From NCBI RefSeq assembly GCF_018729455.1, contig NZ_JAHHZF010000010.1, forward strand, positions 223,563 to 287,562: a stretch of 64,000 bases of DNA. The letters run 5' to 3'. How positions within the stretch are numbered: position 1 is the stretch's first letter; every line of letters begins with the position of its first letter. Positions 1 to 9,679 of the stretch are shown piece by piece. This stretch comes from Prosthecodimorpha staleyi (lineage in GTDB: Bacteria > Pseudomonadota > Alphaproteobacteria > Rhizobiales > Ancalomicrobiaceae). Both the position numbers and the translations under genes were made by a program. Below the pieces are notes generated by a model, which searched no databases, was not told where the DNA came from, and saw nothing but the letters and a program-made list of their open reading frames with translations.

Positions 1-429
1 CTCGGTCGTGTCCATGCCGGCGACGGCGATGCGGCAGACGACGAAATCGCCGCAACGGGCCTCCCGCAGGAACTGGCAATTGAGCTGGATCGTGGCCAGC
101 ATGGCCTGCTCCCCGGCGACCCGGTAGCTGGCGACCCCGACCGCATGGTCGAACAGGGCCAGCAGCAGACCGGCCGCCGCGGCGCCGCCGCGTGTCAGAT
201 GCTGCGGCGCGATTTGGACGGCGATCAGCTCTTCGGGACCGTCCACGCGCCGCCAGAGCGGGCCGATATGGGCGACGAAATCTCCATAGGGGTCGGGATG
301 CCAGCCCTGCGCGGCCGGGTCGAAGCCGGCCGCATCGGATCCGGTGGGGCGCCGTCCGGCCGGACTCCATCCCGCGGACTCCGCATCCCGCCCGGATCCC
401 CCGGCCGCCTGCACCTCGCCATCGCTCAC
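1..429 (-). CDS. PaaI-type thioesterase, N-terminal part (cut by window edge)
   Basis: Reading the minus strand from a GTG at 427-429 gives 143 codons that run off the left edge. The start is chosen because GGAGGGG lies eight bases upstream of it. After a low-complexity Gly/Ala/Ser leader of about 45 residues comes a hotdog-fold segment: PYGDFVAHIGPLWRR, then GGAAAAGLLLALFDHAVG, which is the helix carrying the usual active-site Asp/His region, then a strand containing TIQLNCQFLREA. These resemble PaaI-family acyl-CoA thioesterases, which hydrolyse acyl-CoA to free acid and CoA in the cytoplasm. The gene faces away from the tRNA and is read as host chromosome outside the mobile region. The substrate cannot be told from sequence. 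Confidence 0.75.
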   Translation of the reverse strand, partial: MSDGEVQAAGGSGRDAESAGWSPAGRRPTGSDAAGFDPAAQGWHPDPYGDFVAHIGPLWRRVDGPEELIAVQIAPQHLTRGGAAAAGLLLALFDHAVGVASYRVAGEQAMLATIQLNCQFLREARCGDFVVCRIAVAGMDTTE

Positions 430-726
430 GATTCGCGCCCCTCCGGCACCGATCAGGACCCGCCCAGGGTGCGCTGCCGCCTGCGCCCCGGCAAGCCGCC
501 CGAACGGATGCCCACAATCTCCCGGAAGCGGCCGACCGCCGACGCCGAAACGGCCCATGTGGCGTGCCCCGGACGCCGCCGCCTGGCGCTCCCGGCGGCG
601 CTCCCGGTGGCGCCGGCGCCACGATCCGCACCCCCGTCCGGAAAGGTTCCGAACCGGCCATGATCGGGCTTGCCATCCCGAATCTCTCTGTGTAGGTTCC
701 GCCGCCTGTCGACCGGGTCTTCTTGC

Positions 727-816
<90 letters not shown>

Positions 817-1208
817 TTACCACAAGCGTTACTGTCTCTCTCGGCGGATTTGACCGTCAAAATCGGCAGTCTTCCTGCGGATTTTACGGATAGCTCATGA
901 CTTCTTGCACAAGGGAGGGCGCGCAATTCTCGCTCTCTCGTGGCTTTCTCTCTGAAGCTCCTGACTTCTCGATTTTAGTACGGATATGCAAGCGTTTGCA
1001 CTGACTCGTTTTTTCCAATCGGTTTTGCCGTACTTTTGTAGTCGCCGTTCTCTTTCCAAGACGGACCGGAATCGGAATCAGTCACTGGAATTGAACGCCA
1101 TTCTTGGTTCGCTGGGATACTCGCCCCGAAGAGTCGCCAGAACATCAGCCTCATCGCTGCTCGGTAGTGCCGGGGCTACAAACTGGTGAGCAACAAGGAC
1201 GAGTGGGG
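817..1208. other. 392-bp stretch between tRNA-Ser and the restriction island; no gene seen
   Basis: This stretch is less GC-rich than its surroundings. A 67-codon open frame at 986-1189 has no recognisable family, no convincing ribosome binding site and odd composition, so it is not called. If the tRNA is an attachment site, the left attachment core would lie at its 3' end here. No second copy of the tRNA 3' end was noticed elsewhere in the window. Confidence 0.4.
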
Positions 1209-1925
1209 CTACGCCATCGCTCTTTCAAGCCTCTGCTTGCGCGTTGACCAATCCGGCAGGACGAGACCCAATAGCTCAAAAAACTCTGCCCCGTGGTGTG
1301 GCACGGCAATGTGGCAAAGCTCGTGCGTGATTACGTAGTCAATCGCGTCTATGGGCGCCTCGATTAGGCGCCGATTGAGCAGAAGGCGCGATCCTGGTGA
1401 CATCGAACCCCACCGCTGCCGGAGTTGGCGCACAATCAAGCCTCTGGGGCGGAAGTCTTCAGGGACCGGGAAGCGCAGCAGATTGACTTCTAGGCGCTCT
1501 ACGAATTTCACATGAGCCCGCTGCCGATACCAACCCTCGACAAGTTCGCGGGTGACCTCAGTCCGTTCGGGCCTGTGGGTTTGGACCACGATGAAGCCAC
1601 GGACGAGCTTCACCGCCGCCTGAACATGGGGCACTATCTTCAATCGATACTGGCGTCCGAGATAGAGATGGGTCTCGCCAGCCACATACTGGCGATCCGG
1701 GGTGCGCGGCAGGAACTGGATGAAATACCGCTGCTGACGCTGAATCCACGCGGCGCGCTTGCGCACTTTCTCCTCGATGGCCGCCAGTTGAGCATCCTGC
1801 GGAACAGCGACCACAACAGAGGCATCAGGCTCTACGGCGATTTCCAGCGTCGTCCGGTCGCGGCGCACGACAGAGAAATCGATCCGGTGTTCACCATATC
1901 GGATGCTGTGTCGTTCCGGCATCAT
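1209..1925 (-). CDS. YgjP/SprT-like zinc metallopeptidase (DUF45 family)
   Basis: The 238-aa protein carries HELCH at residues 201-205 and a further His at 210-211, as in the YgjP-type metallopeptidase family. RQRWGSMSPGSRLLLN (about 170-184) is the conserved strand just before the active helix in this family. The start overlaps the hsdR stop by four bases, so it is the last gene of the restriction operon. YgjP-like genes are found repeatedly beside type I hsdR genes, but the reason is unsettled. Trimming or regulation of the restriction complex is a possible role and is inference only. No signal peptide is seen, so the protein should be cytoplasmic. Confidence 0.85.
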   Translation of the reverse strand: MMPERHSIRYGEHRIDFSVVRRDRTTLEIAVEPDASVVVAVPQDAQLAAIEEKVRKRAAWIQRQQRYFIQFLPRTPDRQYVAGETHLYLGRQYRLKIVPHVQAAVKLVRGFIVVQTHRPERTEVTRELVEGWYRQRAHVKFVERLEVNLLRFPVPEDFRPRGLIVRQLRQRWGSMSPGSRLLLNRRLIEAPIDAIDYVITHELCHIAVPHHGAEFFELLGLVLPDWSTRKQRLERAMA

Positions 1926-4900
1926 CCAGGAAACCGCGCTCGGGCCAGGCCCATGATACTGAGTTCAAGATCGTCCATCACCTCGACCGTCAGCTCGATG
2001 CCGCGCTCATCGCGAAGGACGTCAAAGAAGTAATCGTCGATGGCGTTGCGCATCTTGTTCTGAGCGATGTCGTTGGACCAGACGTCGACGATGTGATGGG
2101 ACTTGATAATGTCGATGATCGTGAGCGCAATGGCGGCTACCTCATCTGACGCGACCGGTTTACCGTCGGCGGTCGCGAGCACGCCCTCAAGGATCCCGAA
2201 GAACGCCTGCCCATCGTCGTTGCCCTTGATCGCATCCGGCACCTCGCGCCCCCGGTCCTTGCGGGCGACCTTGCTGGCCAAATCGACTACGTTCTTGAGG
2301 TAATCGCGCTCGGAAATCCTTTTGGCCCGATAGTCGCGGATGGTTTCCTCCAGCAGCTCCGAGAAGCTGCGGTAGAAGGTCGGGTCCTCGTCCATCTTTT
2401 CCGTGATGGTCCGTCGCGTCGCGCTTGCTATCCGGTCCGCCCTCGACGCCTCGGAGACGCCCGTTTCCTCAACCACAGCCTTCAGGGCGTCCGGGTCGTT
2501 GATGTTGACCATCTCGATGATCGTTTCGGCCGGCATGGCAACCACATGGTCGTCCAGCAGCTTCTGGATCTTTGGCTCGAACTCCTTGACGTCGACGGTC
2601 TCTTGGTAGCGCAGTTGAACTGAACGCCGCAGCTCGGAGAACTGCTTCCAGTCCCTCTTCATGGAATCGATCTTCGCCTCGTCGAAGACGTCGAAGAGCT
2701 TGTCCGACGACAGCGAGATATGAAGGCAGCGGCTGAACGCCTTCAGTCGTTCATAGAATTCCTGCCGGATAGCTTCATCTGCCAGGAACTGCTCGAACTG
2801 CTCCATGTCCTTCTTGTTCTTGACCGGCTTGAACAGGTCCCAAAGCTGATCGTGCAGCTGATGAAGCTTTCGGATTTCCTCGCGCACGTCGTGGACTGTG
2901 CCGGCGAGATCGGTGGCGTCAAAGCCCTCGAAGGCGCTGTAGGTCGTCAGCGCCGTGTCGAGTTCTCCGAGCAGCCCCTCGAAGTCGATGATGAAGCCGA
3001 ACTGCTTCTCGGTCACACCGTCTTCGTAGAGCCGGTTCACGCGGGCGATCGCCTGCAGAAGGTTATGTTCGCGCAGCGACTTGCAGACATAGAGCACAGT
3101 GTTGCGTGGCGCATCGAACCCGGTCAGCAGCTTCGACACGACGATGAGGATCTCCGGATCGCCCGAGCCCTTGAATGCATCGATGATTTGCCGGGTATAT
3201 TCGTCCTCGGTCTTGTACCGGGCGATCATTCGCGCCCAGAATCCGCGCACAAGGTCCTTCGACTCCTTGTCGACCTCCTCGTTGCCCTCGTTGTCATCGG
3301 GCGGCGAGATGACGATTTCGCTGGTGACGTGCCCGATCTCGTCGAGCACCTCCTTGAAGCGGACTGCTGCCGCCTTGGACGGAGCCACAAGCTGCGCCTT
3401 GAATCCCGTGCCTTGCCAGTGTTGGCGGAAGTGCTCCGAGATGTCGAAGGCCTTCGCCCGGATCGCTTGGCCTGTTTTCGACAGTGCATCCATGCGGGAG
3501 AACTTGCGCTTAAGGTCGGCCTTCTGGCTGGAGGTCAGGCCCTCGCTGATTTTGTCAAACCACTTGTCGATCACGCCGCCATTGACCTGTTGTTCGACAA
3601 GCCGTCCCTCATAGAGGAGCGGCACGACGGCTCCGTCCGCAACAGCCTCGTCGATCGCGTACTTGTGGATGAGGCCGCCAAAGGTGGAGAGGGTGTTCTT
3701 CTCCTTCTTCAGGAGCGGCGTTCCGGTGAAGCCGAGATAGCAGGCCTTCGGCAGCAACCGGCGCATCCGCGTTGCGAACTGGCTGTGACCGCCATAACGG
3801 CCGGTCTGTGAACGATGGCTCTCGTCGACCAGGACGAAAACGTTGGCATCCTCGTCGACGTCCTCCGCAGCTTTGGCGGCCGTATCGAACTTGTTGATGA
3901 TGGTCGTCACGAGCGGTGTCCGGTCGCGGATCAGCTCGATCAGGCGGGCGCCGCTGGTTGCCCGCACGGGTTCCAGTTCGCAGGACTTGAAGGTGTCCTT
4001 GATCTGCTTGTCGAGATCGTCGCGGTCAGTGACAATGAGGATGCGCGGATTGGGGATGGCCTTGTCGAGTGCGAGAGAGCGCCCCAGCATCACCATAGTC
4101 AGCGATTTGCCCGACCCTTGGGTGTGCCAGATCACGCCACCCTTGCGGCGGCCGTCCAGATTGAACTGGCGGACGCGTTCGACAGCCTTCCGGATCCCGA
4201 AGAACTGCTGGTGGCGCGCGACCTTGCGTGCGCCGCCATCGAACACGGTGAAGCGACGGATCAGGTCCAGCAGGCGTTCCGGCCGGCACATCGCATGGAT
4301 TGCTCGGTCCTGTGCCGTGATCGCGCGCGCACCTTCGGCGGCCAGGGCTTCGAAATGAGCGCGGGCAAAGGCGAAGTCGCCCGAGAAGATCGCGTCGGCC
4401 TCCGCCGCGGTGAGCGGCCGATTGGCCAGCGGATCGATGAACTCGTCCCGGTCTTCCTCGTCCCGCCACGTCTGCCAGAACTGCCGCGGCGTGCCCACGG
4501 TTGCGTAGCGCGCCTCGACACGGTTCATCACCATGAGAAGCTGCGCGAAGTGGAACAACTGCGGGATGTTGTCCTCGTTCTGATAGCCGATCAGCTGGCT
4601 ACCGGCCTTCTTCAGGCTCTCGGTCGGCCGCTTGTTCTCGATCACGAGGAACGGAATGCCGTTCACATAGGCGACGATATCGCAACGCTTGGTCTGGGTG
4701 CTGGCCGTCCGCTCGACGGAGACTTCGGCCGTCACATGAAAGACGTTGTTCGATGGGGTTTCCCAATCGACGTAGCGGAATGAGTAGGACTTCGAGTCTC
4801 CCTGGATCGTCTTGGTGATGGTCGTGCCAAGGACGAGGGTGTCGTAAATGTCCTGGTTGGTGCCGCGCAGTCCCTTTTGCCGGTCGGGCGTGGGCTTCAG

Positions 4901-5137
4901 CCGCCGGATGGCTTCGTGCGCATCCTCGAGGTCGAAGGGATACTCCCGGCCGCGATGGGTGAAGCTGTTGATCCGCAGAAGCTGGTCCGCAAGAACGTCG
5001 TCGAGCACCACGTTGCGCAGACGACCGGCGCGGAGGCGCACATCCTCCGCCTGGGAGAGCGGCTTGAACCCCAGCGCCACCAGGAGCTGCAGGGCAGGGA
5101 TCTGCGACTGATGCTTCTCGGCGGCATCGAAGGTCAT
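1922..5137 (-). CDS. hsdR: Type I restriction enzyme, motor/nuclease subunit HsdR
   Basis: This 1071-aa subunit translocates DNA using ATP and cuts when HsdS and HsdM sit on unmethylated target sites. The N-terminal PD-(D/E)XK nuclease has D153 and the E167-x-K169 pair in LVIENKRP. The SF2 helicase core has HTQGSGKSLTM (338-348), VLVDESHRS with DESH at 438-441, and GFTGTPLLKK (about 469-478). The ATG at 5137 was chosen because the open frame upstream overlaps the DUF3800 gene and is shadow-like, while MTFDAAEKHQSQIPALQLL matches a normal HsdR beginning. The start overlaps the upstream gene's stop by four bases, so translation is probably coupled. The length and motifs look intact. Confidence 0.95.
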   Translation of the reverse strand: MTFDAAEKHQSQIPALQLLVALGFKPLSQAEDVRLRAGRLRNVVLDDVLADQLLRINSFTHRGREYPFDLEDAHEAIRRLKPTPDRQKGLRGTNQDIYDTLVLGTTITKTIQGDSKSYSFRYVDWETPSNNVFHVTAEVSVERTASTQTKRCDIVAYVNGIPFLVIENKRPTESLKKAGSQLIGYQNEDNIPQLFHFAQLLMVMNRVEARYATVGTPRQFWQTWRDEEDRDEFIDPLANRPLTAAEADAIFSGDFAFARAHFEALAAEGARAITAQDRAIHAMCRPERLLDLIRRFTVFDGGARKVARHQQFFGIRKAVERVRQFNLDGRRKGGVIWHTQGSGKSLTMVMLGRSLALDKAIPNPRILIVTDRDDLDKQIKDTFKSCELEPVRATSGARLIELIRDRTPLVTTIINKFDTAAKAAEDVDEDANVFVLVDESHRSQTGRYGGHSQFATRMRRLLPKACYLGFTGTPLLKKEKNTLSTFGGLIHKYAIDEAVADGAVVPLLYEGRLVEQQVNGGVIDKWFDKISEGLTSSQKADLKRKFSRMDALSKTGQAIRAKAFDISEHFRQHWQGTGFKAQLVAPSKAAAVRFKEVLDEIGHVTSEIVISPPDDNEGNEEVDKESKDLVRGFWARMIARYKTEDEYTRQIIDAFKGSGDPEILIVVSKLLTGFDAPRNTVLYVCKSLREHNLLQAIARVNRLYEDGVTEKQFGFIIDFEGLLGELDTALTTYSAFEGFDATDLAGTVHDVREEIRKLHQLHDQLWDLFKPVKNKKDMEQFEQFLADEAIRQEFYERLKAFSRCLHISLSSDKLFDVFDEAKIDSMKRDWKQFSELRRSVQLRYQETVDVKEFEPKIQKLLDDHVVAMPAETIIEMVNINDPDALKAVVEETGVSEASRADRIASATRRTITEKMDEDPTFYRSFSELLEETIRDYRAKRISERDYLKNVVDLASKVARKDRGREVPDAIKGNDDGQAFFGILEGVLATADGKPVASDEVAAIALTIIDIIKSHHIVDVWSNDIAQNKMRNAIDDYFFDVLRDERGIELTVEVMDDLELSIMGLARARFPG

Positions 5138-5973
5138 GGCTTCCACTCCGCATGCTTCGCCGCCCTGTAGAACTTCACGCAGGGGGCATCCGGGCAGCGG
5201 CCGAGCGTCTCGCGCGCGGGTTCCAGAATGGCTACAAGCTCGGCGTAGTAGTCCTTCTCGCCTGCCCACGCTTCCGCGACGGTCTGCAGCTCCAGATGCC
5301 GCCGATAGACGTAGGAGATGGCGTCGGCCACCTGCACCATCGAGGAATGGTCGGACTTGATCGCGAAGGCGGTGTTGATGATGTGGTCGAAACGATCCTT
5401 CTTGCTGCGCTCCAGCCAGACCGTTTTCCCACGCTTCTTGCCTTGCGTCCGATAGAGGCCATCGAACCAGGCATCGCCCTGATACAGCCCGTCCGACAGC
5501 TTCGGCATCTCGCTCTTGTTGTCGTCCATGATGACGACGGTGAGGCCTTTGCTGTTCTTGACGCCCTGCATCCTCTTCTGAACAAGGCACGCCGTGAACA
5601 TGGCTGAGGCCAGCCAGTAGTTCGTGCCGAAAGGCTGCCCATGGCCAGCGGCCGCGGCTGCATCGAATGCCCCATAGGAAAGCGCGTATCCGAAGACCTT
5701 GCCGCCATTCTCGACAGCCAGCTCGCAGACCGTCTTGAGGAAAGCCTTGCGTTCCGTCGCATCAACCTCGCGCCACCCCCCCTTGCCGTTGATGAAACGG
5801 CTGGTCTTGAAGTCCGCGCGGTTGCCGGGATGGAGCGCAAAGAGGGCTTCCAGCCGCCGGTCGAAATCCTCGGTCATCTTGCGCAGCTTGTAGGCGTCGA
5901 CCATCAGCCCCGTCATGACGAACACATCGCCCTGATCGCGGGCGCCGCTTTCGTCGATGTAGATGAACTTCAT
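5134..5973 (-). CDS. DUF3800 protein inside the restriction operon
   Basis: The 279-aa protein begins MKFIYIDESGARDQGDVF; the D-E-S-G motif at residues 7-10 is the signature of DUF3800. A late VQVADAISYVYRR segment supplies the second conserved Asp. The family is predicted to have an RNase H-like fold, and members often sit in defence loci, but the activity is not established. The ATG at 5973 is preferred over one five codons upstream because IYIDESG should start near the N terminus. The gene overlaps both hsdS and hsdR by four bases, so it is an operon member and not a stray insertion. A nuclease accessory or anti-suicide role is inference. Confidence 0.85.
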   Translation of the reverse strand: MKFIYIDESGARDQGDVFVMTGLMVDAYKLRKMTEDFDRRLEALFALHPGNRADFKTSRFINGKGGWREVDATERKAFLKTVCELAVENGGKVFGYALSYGAFDAAAAAGHGQPFGTNYWLASAMFTACLVQKRMQGVKNSKGLTVVIMDDNKSEMPKLSDGLYQGDAWFDGLYRTQGKKRGKTVWLERSKKDRFDHIINTAFAIKSDHSSMVQVADAISYVYRRHLELQTVAEAWAGEKDYYAELVAILEPARETLGRCPDAPCVKFYRAAKHAEWKP

Positions 5974-7160
5974 GGGCTGACCCTCCATTCGCCCGTCAGC
6001 AGCTTCTGCATCAGGCCGCGTTTCTGGCGGGTGAGGGCTTCAAGCTGCTTTCCGATCACCACCCCCTCTGCGGTCAAAGCATCCAGCAGATCGGCCTGCT
6101 TTTCTTGATCATCTATGGGCGGAAGGAAGACCCTAATCTTCGAGAAGGCCGGAAACTTCAGGTTCCAAGTGTCGCTCGTCAGGCCTTGGGAGTAGCGTTC
6201 GAAGTCGAAGACCATCCGGCGCGACTTAAAGAGGTGCGCGGCGTAGCGTCCCAAGATCCGGGCATGGATCGGCGTGACGACCGTATAGGCGGGGCTGATG
6301 ATGCCACGAAGGGTAGACAAGCCCGAGACGCCCTGCCACATGCGCATTGTATTGTAGCCGATGTCACCAGGCAGGATGAGCTTGTATTTCGACTTGTCGT
6401 CGGTCGAAGTGTCCTTGCGGCCAACATCGTCACGGTCAATTACACCGCCGTTCATGGTGATGCTGAGGAGTCGGTCGTGTTCCTCGCCGGACTGGTTACG
6501 TTCACGGAAAACGTCGCCGAGCTCGAACTCTCGCCATGTATTGGGCCGACCATGGAAGGTCGGATGGCAGGGGTCAAAGAACCGTCTTGCCAGTGCTTTG
6601 TATCGACCCTCGTTAGCCGCCCGCAGCGCCTCCAGCTTCTCGATGGCCTCATCCCATGTCCGCAGGATTTCGACGATCTTGCGCTGTTCGGGGAGTGGGG
6701 GCAGGAGAACGAGCATCTCCTTGTAAGCGCCTACATTGAAGTGCTGAAGAGCGAGTCCGCCCTTGTTCCCGAGGACATGCTGCTTGCCGACAGCCGAGTT
6801 GGTGTATTCGGCAAGGTACTCGGGGAGAACTGCCTTGGGGTTCGGACGTGCAAACACGACGTCGATGCAGTTGGACCCTTGGAACTCGGGCGTGACGACA
6901 CAGGCTGTTCCAGGAGCCCCAGACCTAACGACAAGCACGTCGCCAGTTCTCAAGCACGACTTGGCGTTTGCTGCATGTCCTTCAGGGGATAAGTACACCC
7001 AGTTCTCATCAACGATCCTGTTCTCCGCTACGTTAGCAGAACGAAATGCGCGGACTCCTTGGCCCTCATCGACATAATATTGTGACGGCTTGATAACGAT
7101 GCCGACGCTTACGCGTTCGCAGATTTCTTCGACAGGCTTTTGTTTCCATCCCTCAATCAT
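5970..7160 (-). CDS. hsdS: Type I restriction enzyme, full-length specificity subunit HsdS
   Basis: The 396-aa protein has two target-recognition domains, each followed by a helical spacer. The first half ends in LLPPLPEQRKIVEILRTWDEAIEKLEAL (about 190-215; first part quoted), a typical HsdS conserved coil. The second half ends in FLPPIDDQEKQADLLDAL and QKRGLMQKLLTGEWRV. HsdS reads a bipartite target and scaffolds two HsdM and two HsdR subunits. The ATG at 7160 is chosen because codons upstream belong to a shadow of the RhuM gene. It overlaps the RhuM-like stop by eight bases. The sequence specificity cannot be read from the protein. Confidence 0.93.
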   Translation of the reverse strand: MIEGWKQKPVEEICERVSVGIVIKPSQYYVDEGQGVRAFRSANVAENRIVDENWVYLSPEGHAANAKSCLRTGDVLVVRSGAPGTACVVTPEFQGSNCIDVVFARPNPKAVLPEYLAEYTNSAVGKQHVLGNKGGLALQHFNVGAYKEMLVLLPPLPEQRKIVEILRTWDEAIEKLEALRAANEGRYKALARRFFDPCHPTFHGRPNTWREFELGDVFRERNQSGEEHDRLLSITMNGGVIDRDDVGRKDTSTDDKSKYKLILPGDIGYNTMRMWQGVSGLSTLRGIISPAYTVVTPIHARILGRYAAHLFKSRRMVFDFERYSQGLTSDTWNLKFPAFSKIRVFLPPIDDQEKQADLLDALTAEGVVIGKQLEALTRQKRGLMQKLLTGEWRVSP

Positions 7161-8169
7161 CGCTGCCGCCCTTCTTCCGCTCTTTGGCGGCCTTCTCCAG
7201 CTCCTCCAGCTGAGCGATGTCCGCCTCATCCGCCGCCAGCGCCTCGGCGGCGCGGCGGTTGGCGTCGAACACCTCGAACCGCTCGACTGCCAGCTTCTGC
7301 GCCACGTCCATCCGCAGCCGGCCGGCATGGGTCAGCACGTCGCGCTCGTTGAAGGACAGGAAGGCGTCGAGCTTGTCGGCCCATTCGGCCATGCTGACCG
7401 GGCGGCGGCGCCTCGCCTGGTCCTCGGCGTAGTCGAGGTACATCACGACGATGCGGTTGAGTTCCTCGACCTCCTCTGCCTTCAGGTAGTTCTTGGCAGT
7501 GCCGACGTCGCCCTTGCGCACAACCGAGCCTTTCCAGCTGGTCAGGCCCATGTTGGGGGCGCTCGGATCGCTGCGGTTCTCGATTAGCTCGGCGGCCGTC
7601 TTGCCCGTGACCGCCCAGAGCATCTTGTTCTGCACCTTCTTGAAGAAGGCCTGCGCCTGGTCGGACGTCTTGTCGTAGTCGATGGCGGTCGTGTAGAGGT
7701 CGCGCACCTTGTGGTAGAAGCGCTTCTCCGAGGCGCGGATGTCCCGGATGCGGGCAAGCCACTCATCGAAATAGTCCCATTGCTCGGCCTGCTTCAGCCG
7801 AGCATCGTCCATCGCGAAGCCCTTGACCAGGTACTCGCGCAGGACGGTGGTGGCCCACCGGCGGAACTGGGTTCCCCTCGGGGAGCGAACGCGGTAGCCG
7901 ACCGCCAGAATGGCGTCCAGATTGTAGACCTTGGTGCGGTAGGCCTTGCCGTCCGCGGCAGTTGTCAAGGATTCCTTGACAACTGACTCCGCCGCCAGCT
8001 CTCCCTCGGACAGGATGTTGTTGATGTGGAGGCTGACATTCTGCTTGGAGGTGTCGAACAGCTCGGCCATCTCCAGCTGCGTCAGCCAGACCGTGCCGTC
8101 GATGGCCCGCAGGCCGATGATCGCGGCGCCGTCCTCGGTGCTGTAAAGGATCAGCTCGCCCTCAGACAT
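7153..8169 (-). CDS. RhuM family protein
   Basis: The 338-aa protein starts with MSEGELILYSTEDG and carries VWLTQLEMAELFDTSKQNVS at about residues 27-46, the conserved N-terminal segment of RhuM-like (virulence RhuM) proteins. A KilA-N/Bro-like or HTH-like domain is likely there. The next part contains YRVRSPRGTQFRRWATTVL. RhuM-like genes are repeatedly embedded between hsdM and hsdS of type I systems, as here. Their role is not known; DNA binding or phage-triggered control of restriction would fit but is inference. It overlaps hsdM by eight bases. Confidence 0.88.
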   Translation of the reverse strand: MSEGELILYSTEDGAAIIGLRAIDGTVWLTQLEMAELFDTSKQNVSLHINNILSEGELAAESVVKESLTTAADGKAYRTKVYNLDAILAVGYRVRSPRGTQFRRWATTVLREYLVKGFAMDDARLKQAEQWDYFDEWLARIRDIRASEKRFYHKVRDLYTTAIDYDKTSDQAQAFFKKVQNKMLWAVTGKTAAELIENRSDPSAPNMGLTSWKGSVVRKGDVGTAKNYLKAEEVEELNRIVVMYLDYAEDQARRRRPVSMAEWADKLDAFLSFNERDVLTHAGRLRMDVAQKLAVERFEVFDANRRAAEALAADEADIAQLEELEKAAKERKKGGSDD

Positions 8170-9679
8170 CGACGCCCAACTCCTTCAGGTAGCCGGCCAT
8201 CTTGCCCCGCACCTCGACCAGCTCTGCCTCGATCGTGTTGATCTGCTTCTGCAGAGCTGCGACGTCGATTTCCTCTTCAGCCTCGAAAGTGTCGACATAG
8301 CGAGGGATGTTGAGGTTGAAGTCGTTTTCGGCGATCTCCTTAAGGCTGGTGCGGTGGGAGTATCTCGGTGTCTCGGCCCGCGCAGCGTAGGTTTCCAGTA
8401 CCTTGTTGATATGCGCCTCATCCATCACGTTCTGGGTCTTGCCCGGTGTGAACTCCTTGCTGGCGTCGATGAACAGGACGTCGCGGCGGTCCTCGTTGGC
8501 GCCGCCCTGTTCGCGAGAGCGGTCGAAGACCAGAATGGCCACTGGAATGCCCGTGGTCGTGAACAGGTTGGCGGGCAGGCCCACCACCGCGTCGAGCAGG
8601 TTCTCCTCGATCAGCGCCTGGCGGATACGCCCCTCGGCCCCACCCCTGAACAGCACGCCATGCGGAACGATGACGGCCACCCGGCCGCTCTGGCGCTTGG
8701 CGATCTCGATCATGTGGGTGATGAAGCCATAGTCGCCTTTGGACTTCGGCGGGATCCCGCGCCAGTAGCGCTTGAACTGGTCGGTATCCGCGTTCTCCGC
8801 GCCCCACTTGTCGAGGCTGAACGGCGGATTGGCCACCACCACGTCGAACTTCATAAGGTGGTCACCCTCGACCAGCGCAGGACTGTTGAGCGTGTCGCAC
8901 CACTCGATGCGCGCGGCATCCTTGGCGTGAAGGAACATATTCATCCGCGCCAGAGCCCAGGTCGCGCCGTTCACTTCCTGGCCGTAGAGGGCAAAGTTCT
9001 CGGAGCCGACTTCCTCGGCTGCGCGGATCAGCAGCGACCCGGACCCGCAGGCAGGGTCGCAGATCGTATCGCCCGGCTTCGGGGCCGCCAGCTTCGCCAG
9101 AAGGCGTGAGACAGCGGAGGGCGTGTAGAACTCGCCGGCCTTCTTTCCTGCGTCGGAGGCAAAGCGCGAGATCAGGTAGATGTAGCACTCGCCGATAATG
9201 TCTTCGGTCACGCGGCTGGGGCGCAGGTCGAGCGCAGGCTTGGCGAAGTCCTCCAGCACGTTCTTGAGGCGGCGGTTGCGGTCCTTCACGCGACCGAGAT
9301 TGGCCTCTGAGTTGAAGTCGATGTTGCGGAACACGCCTTCGAGCTTGGCGCGATTGGCATCCTCGATCCGCTCCAGCGCGATGTTGATCCGCTCGCCGAT
9401 ATTGGGTTCGTTCCGGGCCTCGTAGAGGTCGTAGAAGCTGGCGCCTTCGGGTAGGACGAAGCGCTCGCGCTCCAGCCTGCGCCGGATCCGGATTTCATCT
9501 CCGCCATACTGCTTGCGATAGGTTTCGAGGTGATCCTTCCAGTGATCTGAGATATATTTCAGGAACAACATCACGAGGATGTAGTCCTTGTACTGACCGG
9601 CATCGACGACACCGCGGAATGTGTCGCACGCGGCCCAGGCCGTCTGATTGACCTGTTGCTGTGTGAGTTGATCGGTCAT
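8162..9679 (-). CDS. hsdM: Type I restriction enzyme, adenine methyltransferase HsdM
   Basis: The 505-aa subunit transfers a methyl group from S-adenosylmethionine to N6 of adenine and protects host sites. An N-terminal helical domain (1-150) precedes FYTPSAVSRLL (184-194), the AdoMet-binding motif DPACGSGSLLI (208-218) and catalytic NPPF (284-287). A C-terminal coil (about 465-505, QKQINTIEAELVEVRGKM) should contact HsdS. Its start overlaps the stop of the half-HsdS by four bases. All motifs are intact and the length is normal. Confidence 0.96.
   Translation of the reverse strand: MTDQLTQQQVNQTAWAACDTFRGVVDAGQYKDYILVMLFLKYISDHWKDHLETYRKQYGGDEIRIRRRLERERFVLPEGASFYDLYEARNEPNIGERINIALERIEDANRAKLEGVFRNIDFNSEANLGRVKDRNRRLKNVLEDFAKPALDLRPSRVTEDIIGECYIYLISRFASDAGKKAGEFYTPSAVSRLLAKLAAPKPGDTICDPACGSGSLLIRAAEEVGSENFALYGQEVNGATWALARMNMFLHAKDAARIEWCDTLNSPALVEGDHLMKFDVVVANPPFSLDKWGAENADTDQFKRYWRGIPPKSKGDYGFITHMIEIAKRQSGRVAVIVPHGVLFRGGAEGRIRQALIEENLLDAVVGLPANLFTTTGIPVAILVFDRSREQGGANEDRRDVLFIDASKEFTPGKTQNVMDEAHINKVLETYAARAETPRYSHRTSLKEIAENDFNLNIPRYVDTFEAEEEIDVAALQKQINTIEAELVEVRGKMAGYLKELGVDV

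Noticed and set aside
986..1189. 67-codon frame after the tRNA
   Set aside because: No ribosome binding site, no family, and composition unlike a gene.
2720..4783. Long plus-strand open frames antisense to hsdR
   Set aside because: They mirror the codon bias of hsdR and encode no recognisable domain; hsdR on the opposite strand has intact motifs.
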